A stretch of DNA of 25,882 nucleotides from Porogramme epimiltina. Its lineage: Eukaryota > Basidiomycota > Agaricomycetes > Polyporales > Polyporaceae. Positions 7,966 through 20,112 of the stretch are shown here, piece by piece (position 1 is the stretch's first letter; each line of letters opens with the position of its first letter). Below the pieces are notes generated by a model. That model was not told the DNA's origin and searched no databases. It saw nothing but the letters and a program-made list of their open reading frames with translations. A program made the translations under genes and the position numbers. Where the stretch lies: contig FTLJ01001002.1 in NCBI GenBank assembly GCA_900155495.1, forward strand, positions 1 through 25,882. The letters run 5' to 3'.

Positions 7966-9627
7966 GTGCGGTTCGTAGGAACATATGCTCTCTTAGACAT
8001 CGATGTAACCAGAACACATCCAGTTTCCTATGACACACTCCTTGGCCAATATCCCCCGGGTCTCCTCCCCTCCTTGCGCGCCCATATCTCGTCGAGCGAC
8101 ATCCGCCTGTGCAACGGAGTAGAGGAACAATGGGTGGAAGCTATTTGTAGACACCTTGTCCCTGCAGCCGAGGTGAGTCGCGCCCATCAGCGAACGTGCG
8201 CTGCCCGTGCAGTCGCCCAATAATGGGCCCCGCCGCAGGGCACCGGAGGTGCAACCAGGGCTCTTCTCAACGAGTACAAGACCCTTGTTCAGCAGTTTGC
8301 GGTGGTGGCCTCTTTCCTACCGTGGGTCGTCTTGTGGCGTTTTTACGTCTTCCCTCGCCTCGATCGTCACATGGAGCTAGGCACCAAGCCTGAAGTTCAA
8401 GAGGTCTTATGCTTCCTGCTATGCAACAAGGAGACATTCAGAGAGGGCGACACTCGGACCAACCTTGAAGGGGCAGCGAGGGCCATGGTCGCGAGGTTGG
8501 ATCCCTCATGGAGTCCAGATCCCGTCAGACCCATGTCCATAGAGCCTCCGCCCGTCGGTCTCCCACCCGTAAACCCCCCACTCGTCAATCTACCCCTTGT
8601 CAACCCTCCAGTGACCTCCCTCCCGCTACAAGCAACCCAATAGGTGCAGCAGAGAAAACCACGACCGACAAAGCGACCTTTGTCGCTTCATCGACGCCCG
8701 GTCCCTCCAGTACACAGCCCACACACCAGCAGCAGCAAATGAGGAAGTCCCTCGAGGATCGACACAACGTACCCTCGACCAAACAGAGAGAAGAGCTCGA
8801 AAAAGTCGATGCTCTCCCGAACTGTGCCCACATTCCCCCACGATGATCGCAGATCGCTTACTACCCTGGGCTGCGACCGTGAACAGTGCAAGAAGACGTG
8901 GCCGCAGTATCGCTGGCTCGTGAAGGTGAGTGTGGGGGTTGCGCGGGCGGCATCACACGCCAATACTCATATCCGTCTTCCAGTGCGACGGATGAGAGTG
9001 TGCGCGCTGGCCTGCGCAGGGGGCAGATGAAACGACTTGTCTGGCGTGCAAGAGCCACGGTCTCACGTGCGCTACCGCAGGTGTTCGCTCTAAGGACGCG
9101 TGCATCCTTGGTGAGTGTTGCATCTAAACGAGCCTCAAGCTTGACTGACGGATGCCATAGGGTCCGACGGGCAGCCAGTCGCAGCGTTCGATGGAAAGAA
9201 ATGGCGCAAACGCGAGGGACTCTTGAAGGAGACGTTGGTGGCCGACGCCCAGATCGAATACGCTCACGCGGCTCTGGCCATGGGAGATTTCCGTCTCTGC
9301 CCTCAGGTCGCTCAACACTCGGCCAAAGTGGCACCAGAACAATGGCAACCCGTCGCCCATTTCTCATATGGCTGCAACCACGCAATATCCGCACGAAGGG
9401 AAGCATTGAAGGACCCAGAGGTTGCGAGGGAGTCGTCCCGATGTTCGTTTGCCCCAGACGAGTGTATTGGCCCGTGGCTTTGCCACGATGTGGGCCTTTG
9501 GCCCTCTAGTCGCTACGTATACACTGGCTTTTATCCCTTTAATCGCGACATGGTGCTTCTTGAGGTTCATTCATTATTAATTTATCTTAGCCAGCCCCCC
9601 AGATGTAAGTATCACATCATTATTTAG
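7966..9627 (+). pseudogene. Zn2Cys6-like zinc-finger gene, broken by an in-frame TGA
   Basis: Exon 7966-8172 joins in phase (intron 8173-8238, GTGAGT...CGCAG) to an exon from 8239 that reads through a hydrophobic part (QFAVVASFLPWVVLWRFYVF) into a proline-rich tail near 8540-8630. The frame then changes near 8640 by a frameshift or an unresolved intron. A further exon ends CKKTWPQYRWLVK at 8925. Intron 8926-8983 is followed by CDG-stop-EC...TTCLACKSHGLTC, whose last part has the C-x2-C-x6-C spacing of Zn2Cys6 fingers. The stop is TGA at 8993-8995, just where C-x2-C expects a Cys. Intron 9111-9160 leads to a last exon (9161-9627) starting SDGQPVAAFDGKKWRKRE. No in-frame ATG is found for the first exon. 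If intact it would bind DNA in the nucleus, which is inference from the finger alone. Confidence 0.5.
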
Positions 9628-10185
9628 GATCTCCCGCGGCCGCGTCTCTTCGCTGGCTCTTTTTTTATTATAGGATGGAGCTTCAGTTACATATGAGTTT
9701 ATACTGACCCTAGGATAAGTATTCACGTTGCAGACTGTATAATAAAATTTGAAACCCGTGAACTTGCTAATCTAATAATTTGATCCTGCTCCCGTGATCC
9801 CGTTGAACCTCTGCACACCCTAAGATATTCTATGTTCCACTGGAGTCGCGAACACTGTGGCTGCCCGAAAGACAATCAGGTCGGCGCCGGGCTGTCGCTT
9901 CGCGAAAGACAGACTGGACCCAGGGAGCACCCTCGTCCCTCGGGCGCTCCGCGCACACTTGGGGCCCTGTTAGATCAGCCCCGTTGCTAGCAGCAGATTG
10001 CGCAGCCTTGCCTTGAACAAAGGCAGCAGTGACGTCGCCAAGCTCAGACAGCTCATTGCCGAGGCATTGGAGGCGGGGAAGCTGCCTATGGCACGTACCG
10101 GAGCCAACAGGGACGGAGCCGAATCCTCCCCCGATGACCGTGTCGCCGGAGCGGAAGGCCAGTTCCAATTTCGCACACTGCGGCC
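9628..10185. other. Intergenic / promoter region
   Basis: Both strands have open frames at 9830-10230 but none is recognisable. A plus-strand stretch near 9998-10100 (DVAKLRQLIAEALEAGKLP) looks protein-like and might be a remnant, but it has no convincing start or splice link. Confidence 0.3.
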
Positions 10186-10186
10186 A

Positions 10187-10193
10187 TATATAT
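10187..10193 (+). promoter_or_regulatory. Possible TATA box
   Basis: TATATAT lies 59 nt before the ATG at 10246, a little closer than the other TATA boxes of the window. Confidence 0.35.
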
Positions 10194-10245
10194 TCCTCAT
10201 TTTGCGACCCCCAAACGGATTTCCCCCAATGTTCCGGCTACGCCC

Positions 10246-10879
10246 ATGTCCGCCTCTGCTACTTCCGCTAAACCTGCCCGCATCTCCTTCGTCTCTGCTG
10301 AGCAGTCCGTGAAGGGGACAATCCGCCAGCTCGTCGGACAGCTCCACTATGCCTTCCTCGCCCGTCCGGCCGTTGGCTCCGCGCGCCGAGCGGAGTGGGA
10401 GAAGCATTTCGCTGCCACTATGGAGAGCTTTGTCGACGCTGTTAACGGAGTCAAGCTCCCCGATCTCCCGCCCACCGTCATAGGGATCGTTTACGCCCAC
10501 AACCTCGCCATTAAGAAAAATAACTATGCCACCGGCATCGACATTGAGGCCATAACCCCTGCCGAGCCCGGATCTGAACACCCCGCAATAACCGGGGGGC
10601 ATGGGATGCGGCCTCTGCCATACTACCCCACAACCGAGGGCATTGTGGGTGTCATACCCGTAGAGCATATCCGAGACCAGTGGTGGCTCGAGTTCGGTGC
10701 GCAAGGCCCTTACCACATCGCCTATAGAGACACCAACTTACACAGGGATTCTGGAATGATAGTTGATGAACCGGAGGTAGCTCTCAGGTGGGTGAACAAG
10801 GGACAGGATCGGGCCTACGTCCCTGCCGAGCCCGAGTTTCCTGAAGAGAGGATCCCGCTAAAATTCCTCGAGGTCCCGG
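10246..10879 (+). CDS. Unrecognised coding exon, 211 codons, probably the 5' part of the zinc-finger gene that follows
   Basis: The frame opens with ATG at 10246 (MSASATSAKPARISFVSAEQ) and keeps strong C/G bias at third positions until CCGGAG followed by GTATGT at 10880, a canonical 5' splice site. Without splicing the frame would run on to a stop at 11107-11109 through low-quality sequence with a GGGTAC repeat. The protein is soluble-looking, with a helical first part to about residue 85 and a later part rich in Pro, Tyr and Trp (DQWWLEFGAQGPYHIAYRD). No family is recognised. The Zn2Cys6 frame at 11345 could join in phase 0 to this exon, as polypore zinc-finger proteins often have such N-terminal extensions (inference). 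That needs either one intron of about 465 nt or middle exons that I could not settle. Confidence 0.55.
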
Positions 10880-10955
10880 AGGTATGTCTTCAGTTTGTGT
10901 TAGGGCATGCTACGAGCCGGGTATACCCACCGCAAGTACGAGCATGTACACCCAT

Positions 10956-10978
10956 GGGTACGGGTACGGGTACGGGTC
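10956..10978 (+). repeat. Short GGGTAC tandem repeat
   Basis: GGGTAC is repeated almost four times, preceded by the related words GTATACCC and GTACACCC. It is probably intronic between the exons around it. Confidence 0.6.
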
Positions 10979-11334
10979 CAACCCGCTCGCGCATGCGTGA
11001 CGTTCTTGAAGTGGAGGAAGGCGTGGGCCGCAGGGACCTCAGTGCACTGGAAGAGGGTGCCCTAGCCAGGCGGGACCGCGCCAACTGCATTCAGAGTGTC
11101 GTTTGGTAGAGTGGAGTAGTGAACAAGGAACTACAGATCAATACCTGTGGTGCTTTGCACACTATTCTGACCGCGGAGACCATCGTCTGGAACTTGCTTC
11201 CGCCAAGGGTTCGCTGTCATACGCGGGTACACTCGAGGGTGTCCCGTACCCGAAGCAAAATGACCCGGGCCGCACCAGACCCGTAGCATACCCTGGTCTG
11301 AGCCGAACTTGTCTCCTGTGGACTTATCACATCC

Positions 11335-12519
11335 ATGCGACAGGGATACCGTTGCGACAAATGCAAGGCTTCACGTAGAAAATGCGTCGTAAACCCCTTT
11401 CATCGCGAGACGTGCACGCGATGCCGCAAAAACAAGACGCCTTGCAGCAACGTCTTCCAGCCCCACGGGGGCAACCAGATGGTCTTCGCCTACCGCGCAT
11501 ACTGCTGGCTTCGCTCGGCTTCGTCTCCAAAGCATTACAACTTCGCCGTCAAGCGAGTGGACGACCCGAAGATGCAGGCCGTGGAGTCCGTTCCGACGTG
11601 GTTCTACAAAGCGCGGGAGAAGGCGACCGCTCGAGACCTAATTCTGCTCTGCGACGAGGACCACGAGAACGCAGAATCCGTCCCCCTCCCTCCCTGTCGT
11701 CTCGCGCGTCCTATCGTATTCGAGAGAACGGAGGCCACTCTTGGCAAGAGAAAGGAGGCCACAACGGCGAACACGACGTCGAGGTCCAAAAGGACCATTG
11801 CTTCGTCGCGGTCTAAACAGATGGCAAAGAAGACGGCTTCTCGAAAGAGACAGGTATGGCCTCGCTATCCCGCCGTCGCCTCTGTATCGCGGTCTTACAA
11901 TGTCACCATTCAGGGGGCTAGCACGAAGACGCGCCAGAGGCCTGTACCTCCAGCAGATGAGCCCTCTCCAGACGACCGCTCCATCATAATACCCGTCGAG
12001 ATTTCCGACACCGAGATGGTAGATGCCGCTGAAGACGATATACACGAAGATACCCTCAGCGGTTCCCGCGAAAATGCTAATGTGCACATCGACGAGAACT
12101 CAGATTCCGGCGGGGACTCGGACACTGACGGAAACTCGACCAACGGCACCGAGAAGTCCGCAGACTCCGACCTCGACCACCCACGAGGCCGTCGACAGAA
12201 AAGACGCGACACGGAAACTGGACTGGCAACGGAGCTCGCCGGCCTCTCCGCCGCCGTGAGGCTTTTGGCGACGACTCGGGAGCCCGGAGAAGGAGGTAGT
12301 AGACAGGTCGACTCGGTGTCGCGCATCGTCAAACTCGAGAAGCGCGTGGAAGCACTCGAGACGAAGATGAAGCGACAGGAAGAGGATATCCAGGAGATAG
12401 TCGCCAAGGCGGTTGCTGAGGCTCTCAAAGCCCAATTGTCCTCGATGTCATTTTGGGGCACCCACGGAGAGCCTGGCTCCAGTTCAGTGCGTAAGCGTAA
12501 CAGGCCTCTGTTGGAATGA
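11335..12519 (+). CDS. Zn2Cys6 fungal-type DNA-binding protein with C-terminal coiled coil
   Basis: The frame has ATG at 11335 and 394 codons. Cys at residues 7, 10, 17, 27, 30 and 37 give C-x2-C-x6-C-x9-C-x2-C-x6-C, the binuclear zinc cluster of fungal regulators, with basic residues between the first Cys (CDKCKASRRKC). A basic, Ser/Lys-rich stretch at about 140-180 could be a nuclear localisation signal. Residues 215-285 are acidic and Ser/Asp-rich, a possible activation region. Residues about 320-372 (IVKLEKRVEALETKMKRQEE and on) are heptad-like, a likely dimerising coiled coil at the opposite end from the finger. An optional intron 11854-11913 (GTATGG...TTCAG, 60 nt, no stop) may remove residues 174-193. 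The start may be internal: CAG at 11342-11344 is a possible 3' splice site linking it to the exon ending at 10879. Target genes are unknown. Confidence 0.65.
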   Translation: MRQGYRCDKCKASRRKCVVNPFHRETCTRCRKNKTPCSNVFQPHGGNQMVFAYRAYCWLRSASSPKHYNFAVKRVDDPKMQAVESVPTWFYKAREKATARDLILLCDEDHENAESVPLPPCRLARPIVFERTEATLGKRKEATTANTTSRSKRTIASSRSKQMAKKTASRKRQVWPRYPAVASVSRSYNVTIQGASTKTRQRPVPPADEPSPDDRSIIIPVEISDTEMVDAAEDDIHEDTLSGSRENANVHIDENSDSGGDSDTDGNSTNGTEKSADSDLDHPRGRRQKRRDTETGLATELAGLSAAVRLLATTREPGEGGSRQVDSVSRIVKLEKRVEALETKMKRQEEDIQEIVAKAVAEALKAQLSSMSFWGTHGEPGSSSVRKRNRPLLE

Positions 12520-12837
12520 CTCGTTTGTATAATGTTCTTGAGGAATTGATCCACAAGCTGCGCGCGCGCGGCGTTATATACCGTGCATTGACGCTTACGT
12601 CGAAGTTTCTGAGACATTTCTTGCGGTAGTATGTCGGTGCAGAGCGTAGCGGGCGGGTGATGCGTCTAAGTATGCGATTATACATGTATCCTAGCATGAT
12701 GTGGTGTAATATGCGACTATGAACTACCTACTGAAAGAACGGAGCGGTGGAGGGGTGTGTGTGTAAATCAAAGCACGATGAGCACTGGCAACCTCTATAG
12801 CGCCAGCGTAATAAGTAATGATATGATACTAGAACGT
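12520..12837. other. Tail-to-tail intergenic region
   Basis: This lies between the 3' ends of the zinc-finger gene (plus) and the EF-G gene (minus). No reading frame of interest is present. It should hold both polyadenylation regions. Confidence 0.5.
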
Positions 12838-15734
<2,897 letters not shown>

Positions 15735-16049
15735 CTTCGCAGGGGAGCTCACTGTCGCGGACGGTGAGCAAGGCTTTGCTGGACGTATTAGCGCCCGAGG
15801 GCCTGCCTGAAATTTCGGATCGAGATCCAATTGTGTGGCTTTGTTTTGATTGTGGCACCTTCTATGGTAGGCCACACGAACTTACCGCACCTCTTGAAAT
15901 TGAAGATGAATCCAGAGTATGTAAGTGTTTGCTTGTACTCGTACGTTTTGGTATGAGAAATGCTTAAACGTCCCTCGCAGAATGTCTCATAGGGCTGTAA
16001 CGTCAGCATTACATTGCTCTACTACAGCTCCGACTCTGTCCGATAGAGT
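15735..16049. other. Intergenic between two minus-strand genes
   Basis: This holds the promoter of the EF-G gene and the 3' flank of the gene at 16050. No TATA box or further gene is evident. Confidence 0.5.
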
Positions 16050-16538
16050 CTAGCCGAACATCCTCTCGAAATAGTGGTCGTCTGCCTTCTCCCAAAGCTC
16101 TCTCTCCTCTATCAACGCATCCCTAAGCTTGCGCTCTGTGATACCATCGTCTACCGTTATCCACCCACTCTCCTCCTTCAAGGCCCAAACCGCCTCAAGC
16201 AGCCAGTCCTGGCAGTCCCACAGCCGGTCGTAATGCACGACAGGCCGCTGCTCCAGCCACGTACGCAGGTTGTCCACGGCGTCTTCAGCAATGTCGCCGA
16301 GGCGACACCCTCCACAAAGTTCCGCCATCTTGAGGACGTCTGGGACCCGGATGGCCTCGAAATGGAAGGTGTCCATGTTCCCAGCAAGCTGGAAAACGTC
16401 CGCGGCCCGGCTGGTAGGCGAGCCAGGATCTAAGACAATGAGGGCCCAATGTTCGGTACGGCGGTGGTGTCCCTGGAGGTCTTGTTGGGCAATGACGAGT
16501 ATGCGTCGGCCCCCAGGTTGGGCAATTCCTTCGGGCAT
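16050..16538 (-). CDS. Unrecognised HW...CQxW family protein, 162 aa, intronless; paralogue of 17001-17529
   Basis: Start ATG at 16538 (MPEGIAQPGGRRILVIAQQD) was chosen because it lies 97 nt after a TATA box; the earlier ATG at 16628 lies only 7 nt from that box, so it would hardly be in the mRNA. Conserved with the neighbour: EHW at 29-31, GNMDTFHFE at 53-61, GGCRLGDI at 76-83, DCQDWLLEA at 108-116 and DDHYFERM at 153-160. The His-Trp early and Cys-Gln-x-Trp late recall permuted NlpC/P60 or LRAT-type thiol folds, where such His and Cys are catalytic; this is inference from motif order only. There is no signal peptide, so it is probably intracellular. It may be one of the many expanded basidiomycete families of unknown function. 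Confidence 0.7.
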   Translation of the reverse strand: MPEGIAQPGGRRILVIAQQDLQGHHRRTEHWALIVLDPGSPTSRAADVFQLAGNMDTFHFEAIRVPDVLKMAELCGGCRLGDIAEDAVDNLRTWLEQRPVVHYDRLWDCQDWLLEAVWALKEESGWITVDDGITERKLRDALIEERELWEKADDHYFERMFG

Positions 16539-16634
16539 AGTGCTGTGTGCCAGTGGTATGCGTTCGAGGGGCGTAGCGGCGTGTAGGTATGTGCGAGGGT
16601 GTGGGGTGTTTTGGAGACGCCGACTCATAGAGCG

Positions 16635-16642
16635 TTTATATA
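16635..16642 (-). promoter_or_regulatory. TATA box of the 16050-16538 gene
   Basis: TATATAAA on the minus strand lies 97 nt before the chosen ATG at 16538. Confidence 0.65.
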
Positions 16643-16907
16643 GGGCCGACGCGCCAAAGGGGGCACAATTAACGGTACGGACATTAATTTCGCGGCCGGG
16701 GGAACACTCTCCACTGATCTCGCGACTCTTGACAAAGGTGGAGGCACAACCGATAACAGACTCCGCCGCTGTGGCCGCACGTCCTGGATAGTCCCCCATT
16801 GTCCGTTCGGTGCGGCGTTGAATAGGGGTCAACTCATTCTAGCTTGCTAGGGTTCTGAAAGCGTCCGCGGCCCGTATAGCCGTGTGGATCCCTCGGTTAG
16901 GTACTGG

Positions 16908-16914
16908 TATAAAA
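16908..16914 (+). promoter_or_regulatory. TATA box of the 17001-17529 gene
   Basis: TATAAAA lies 87 nt before the ATG at 17001. The two TATA boxes of the divergent pair are about 265 bp apart, so control elements between them could serve both genes. Confidence 0.65.
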
Positions 16915-17000
16915 TCGGTGGGGCAACGTCCCAGAAACGGCCGTCGACTTCCTTTCTCTCCCTTAACTTCCCTGACCTCCACAGGTATCATTCTCTTGCA

Positions 17001-17529
17001 ATGAGGGTGTTTCTCGCCATCGCCCAATACCGCCGTCCCGGACACCCAGAAGGACACGAACATTGGTCCCTCGTCCTCACGTCACCTGGTAGGGAGCGTG
17101 TACACGTATTCGAGATCGTGGGGAACACGGACACGTACATGTTTCAAGAGCAACGAGACATTCGCATTCTGAATGCCAGCTTGTTGCGCGGGGGATGCAG
17201 AGTTGGAGAGATCGACACGGCCGACATCGGGTGGCTTAGGGTTGAACTGCGAGAGCGCGTCCCGGTGAGTGGTTTGCCGCGGTGGGGGTTGGAAGTGGAT
17301 TGCAGCCAATCTGACCATATATTCCGCGTAGGTCACCCGTCACGACCCCAACTGGCACTGCCAGATATGGGTCATCGAGGCCTTGCGATACCTTCAGACG
17401 CGCCCCGACATAGTTATGATCTATCCTGACGTCTCATACAGGACTATCTGTAGGAGCATGGCAGCGGAGCGGGATACCTGGGAGCAAGGAGGTGACCACT
17501 TCTTCGAGAGGTTGATCCTTAGGAACTGA
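17001..17529 (+). CDS. Unrecognised HW...CQxW family protein, 153 aa, two exons; paralogue of 16050-16538
   Basis: Exon 1 is 17001-17264 (88 codons), the intron 17265-17331 (GTGAGT...CGTAG, 67 nt, CTGAC branch), exon 2 17332-17529 with a TGA stop. The protein starts MRVFLAIAQYRRPGHPEG and shares EHWSLVL (20-26), GNTDTYMF (41-48), GGCRVGEI (64-71), HCQIWVIEAL (97-106) and GDHFFERL (142-149) with its divergent neighbour. His21 and Cys98 occupy the same places as His30 and Cys109 there, while other residues differ widely; a conserved functional pair is therefore likely. The intron falls just before the Cys motif and is absent from the neighbour. The function is unknown; a permuted papain-like thiol fold is my inference. 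Confidence 0.72.
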
Positions 17530-18551
17530 TCTCCGCGGTACAAAATATCGGGGTAGTCCGTGTATGCATAGCGATGATTTGTGGAGACATGGGTGGTCAG
17601 TCTGGATTTCTCAATGCAGTGTATGTCTTAATATCTGTATCCCTTCATTCACCGCGGAATAGGAATGACAATCCTGGCTTAAATGCTACGCCTCTTCTCT
17701 CCGTTAGTTCGGCGTATGGCTGTTCTAACTTGTGCCTACTTACAATTTCCGACGCGAAGCGCTACTAGTAGGGATCCATAGTCCATCCGTAATTATTAGG
17801 CGCGAACCAGAAACATGACTCTCTCATCATCGTTTCGAAATGCTAAAGCTTTCATTCTACTCGGTGAAAGTAGCTTAGCCGTGCGCCGTCTTGGACGACA
17901 CTACCTGACACTCCTGGCGGGAAGATCCACGTGGCCCACGCATCCTAAACGGTTTTAGCCTCCGGGGGCTGTGGGCGCTCATCAGACTCCTGTTGACCTC
18001 CACCCTCAAGTCTGCCCAGCGTCGGTCCCGAGTCTGACAACGTTTTGCTTCCGCTAAGACCGGTAATCGCTACGCCAGCTCATGTGCAGCATCGGGACCG
18101 AGTGTTCTAGGTATCAGAAAGATCGTCAACCCTGCCCCCGTATCTCCAGGCAAGCTCTTTCTCCCGCCGCGAACGTGATACGGACGAGAGCTCATGTTGA
18201 CCAAACTAGCAGTACCAAGCATCCACCCGGCCCCAGCCGGCGCACGCGGCCCCGAAGAGTGCTTACGCGTGCCTATGCACCACACGGTCGCATATCGCGC
18301 GTGAATCGCGATGCCCCGCATGTGCCGCCGGCGTCGAGGGACTTCGTCCAACGTTTGCACGGGGCGCCGGGCGCCCTTATCAAACGTGGACCGCCGCCCT
18401 TGCCGACCACATGATGGATCGTAACACAGAAGCATCTCTGCGGCGTGCACGCTGCATGGTCGCACCTGCACATTTCCACTTCGACACTTCTCCCTCCAGA
18501 TAGCGCTCACGCCCCGCATGGTCTGCTCACTCAAAGCCGCGGGTTGCCCAA
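17530..18551. other. Intergenic, about 1 kb, nothing recognised
   Basis: A 191-codon minus-strand frame (18070-18645) overlaps the promoter and first exon of the nuclease gene and has no family resemblance, so it is left out. The rest has only short frames. Regulatory sites for the nuclease are probably here but none is recognisable. Confidence 0.45.
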
Positions 18552-18559
18552 TATAAATA
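18552..18559 (+). promoter_or_regulatory. TATA box of the S1/P1 nuclease gene
   Basis: TATAAATA lies 77 nt before the ATG at 18629. Confidence 0.7.
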
Positions 18560-18628
18560 ATGGCCAAATCCTCTGGCCCCAACAGGAGGAGCCCCTTGCC
18601 TACGCTCTCTTGCTGCCACATCACCGCC

Positions 18629-20112
18629 ATGCTCTCCGTCTTCACCAGTCTCGCAGTCGTCGCGACCTGCGCTCAGAGCGCGCTGGCGTGGGGCAGCTCT
18701 GGCCATCAGACCGTCGGGTGGGTACTTCTATGGCATCGAAGCACTGACGACATGATCTAATCTCTCTCTGTAGCTATGTCGCTCAGGAGTTCCTCGCCCC
18801 CAAAGCCCTTGCGTTTGTGCAGAAGTCTCTGGGATCTACGTACAACGAGTCGCTGGGACCTGCTGCTACTGTAAGTCTCTCCGCTGGTGCCACGTTTTGC
18901 CTCTTCTCAATGGTTCGCGTCAAGTGGGCGGACAGTGTCAAGTACACTTCCGGTTATGGGTGGTCCAAGGCCCTCCACTACGTCGACGCAAACGGTGCGT
19001 TCAGGACATTCTCTTCCCCAATACAGCAACCTTATCTGCTTCCTTATCGTTGCAGACGATCCCCTTGATGGCTCGTGCTCGGTCTCCCAGACACGTGATT
19101 GCGGCGACGGTGACTGCATCCGTATGTTTCTCCGTTTGTAAAACGCTTGTGCGACCGTTGACAGCTCTATCTAGTGTCAGCGATTGCTAACTACACGAAG
19201 CGTGTCTCCACGACGTCGCTGAGTGCCGACCAGCGCCAGCAGGCTCTCAAGTTCCTCGGTGAGTTGGTCTCGCCGGCTCAATCACTACTGCTTGCTCACT
19301 CTACATCCGCCACGATTAGACCACGTAAGTGTCTCAGAAACCCTCGAGTATAGTATTTCTTATATATATATTTCCGTAGTTCCTTGGTGACATAGGGCAG
19401 CCCCTTCACGTTGAGGTATGTTCTGCGCTCACGTCGTTTGTGATCAAGACTGACCATGACATATATTAGGCCTATGAGGTTGGCGGCAATGATATCTCCG
19501 CCAAGTGCTCCGGCTCTACCACCAATCTCCACTCCGTGAGATCTTAACTGTGCCTATACCTCTTCAGATCAATCTAAATCACACAACCGCAGGCCTGGGA
19601 CACTGGCATCGTCGAGAAGAACATCGACGACAACCACGACGGGTCCGTGACGCAGTACGCGGCGGACCTCGTCAAGAAGATCAAGACCGGCTCGTACAAG
19701 TCCCTCACGGACAACTGGCTCGCGTGCTCCTCCACGACCGAGACCGTCTCCCGCCGCTTCTTCTCACGCATCCCGTACACGATCGACCTCGACGTGCGTC
19801 GCATGCTCGAGACGCGCGCGGCTGACGCGACAATCACGCCTCTCGAGTGCCCGCTCGTCTGGGCCCAGGAGTCCAACAAATACGTCTGCGTACGTCTCCC
19901 TCCACTCTTCGTCTACTCCGACCGGCGCGCGTACTCATCAACTCTTCCCCCCACAGTCCACCGTGTTCTCGTACACAAGCGGCCAGGATCTCTGCACGAG
20001 CAGCTACTTCACCAAGGCCGTGACCGTCATCGACCTCCAGATCGCGAAGCAGGGCTACCGCCTCGCCGCCTGGCTCAACGTCATCTTCGACGGCGACACC
20101 AACCTCCCTTAA
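18629..20112 (+). CDS. Secreted S1/P1-type zinc nuclease, 321 aa, ten exons
   Basis: This enzyme cuts single-stranded DNA and RNA using three zinc ions, outside the cell. Exons: 18629-18717, 18774-18870, 18925-18994, 19056-19121, 19175-19258, 19320-19324, 19380-19415, 19470-19535, 19593-19889 and 19957-20112; they total 966 nt and stay in frame. Residues 1-20 are a signal peptide ending ALA, so Trp21 becomes the mature N-terminus, which is itself a zinc ligand in P1. All ligand positions are present: Trp21, His26, Asp65, His80, His137, Asp141, His147, His170 and Asp174. Counted from mature Trp1 the first four equal P1 numbering (1, 6, 45, 60) and the rest are one higher. Exon 6 is only 5 nt and supplies His137. 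The usual DIHQPLH reads DIGQPLH here, not a ligand change. Pairs of Cys suggest disulfides. It probably serves phosphate or nitrogen gain from nucleic acids. Confidence 0.95.
19320..19324 (+). other. Five-nucleotide micro-exon of the nuclease gene
   Basis: ACCAC is flanked by a 3' splice site (CGATTAG) and a 5' splice site (GTAAGT). It completes an Asp codon (136) and gives His137, the conserved zinc ligand before FLGD. Skipping it would shift the frame. Confidence 0.85.

Noticed and set aside
8993..8995. TGA read as selenocysteine in the zinc finger
   Set aside because: Dikarya fungi are known to lack the selenocysteine machinery, and zinc clusters use Cys. A nonsense change is simpler.
9970..10716. 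Minus-strand open frame of 248 codons opposite the exon at 10246
   Set aside because: The plus strand has better third-position bias, an ATG after a TATA-like box and a canonical splice donor. The minus frame has odd Gly/Arg composition and no family.
10956..10978. GGGTAC repeat as a telomere-like or protein-coding repeat
   Set aside because: Fungal telomere repeats are mostly TTAGGG, and here the copies are few and lie after a splice donor.
16539..16832. Longer N-terminus for the gene at 16050 (frame open to 16832)
   Set aside because: The TATA box at 16635-16642 lies inside the extension, so the mRNA should begin after it; the extension has no match in the paralogue.
18070..18645. Minus-strand open frame of 191 codons
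   Set aside because: It overlaps the TATA box and first exon of the nuclease gene and has no recognisable content.
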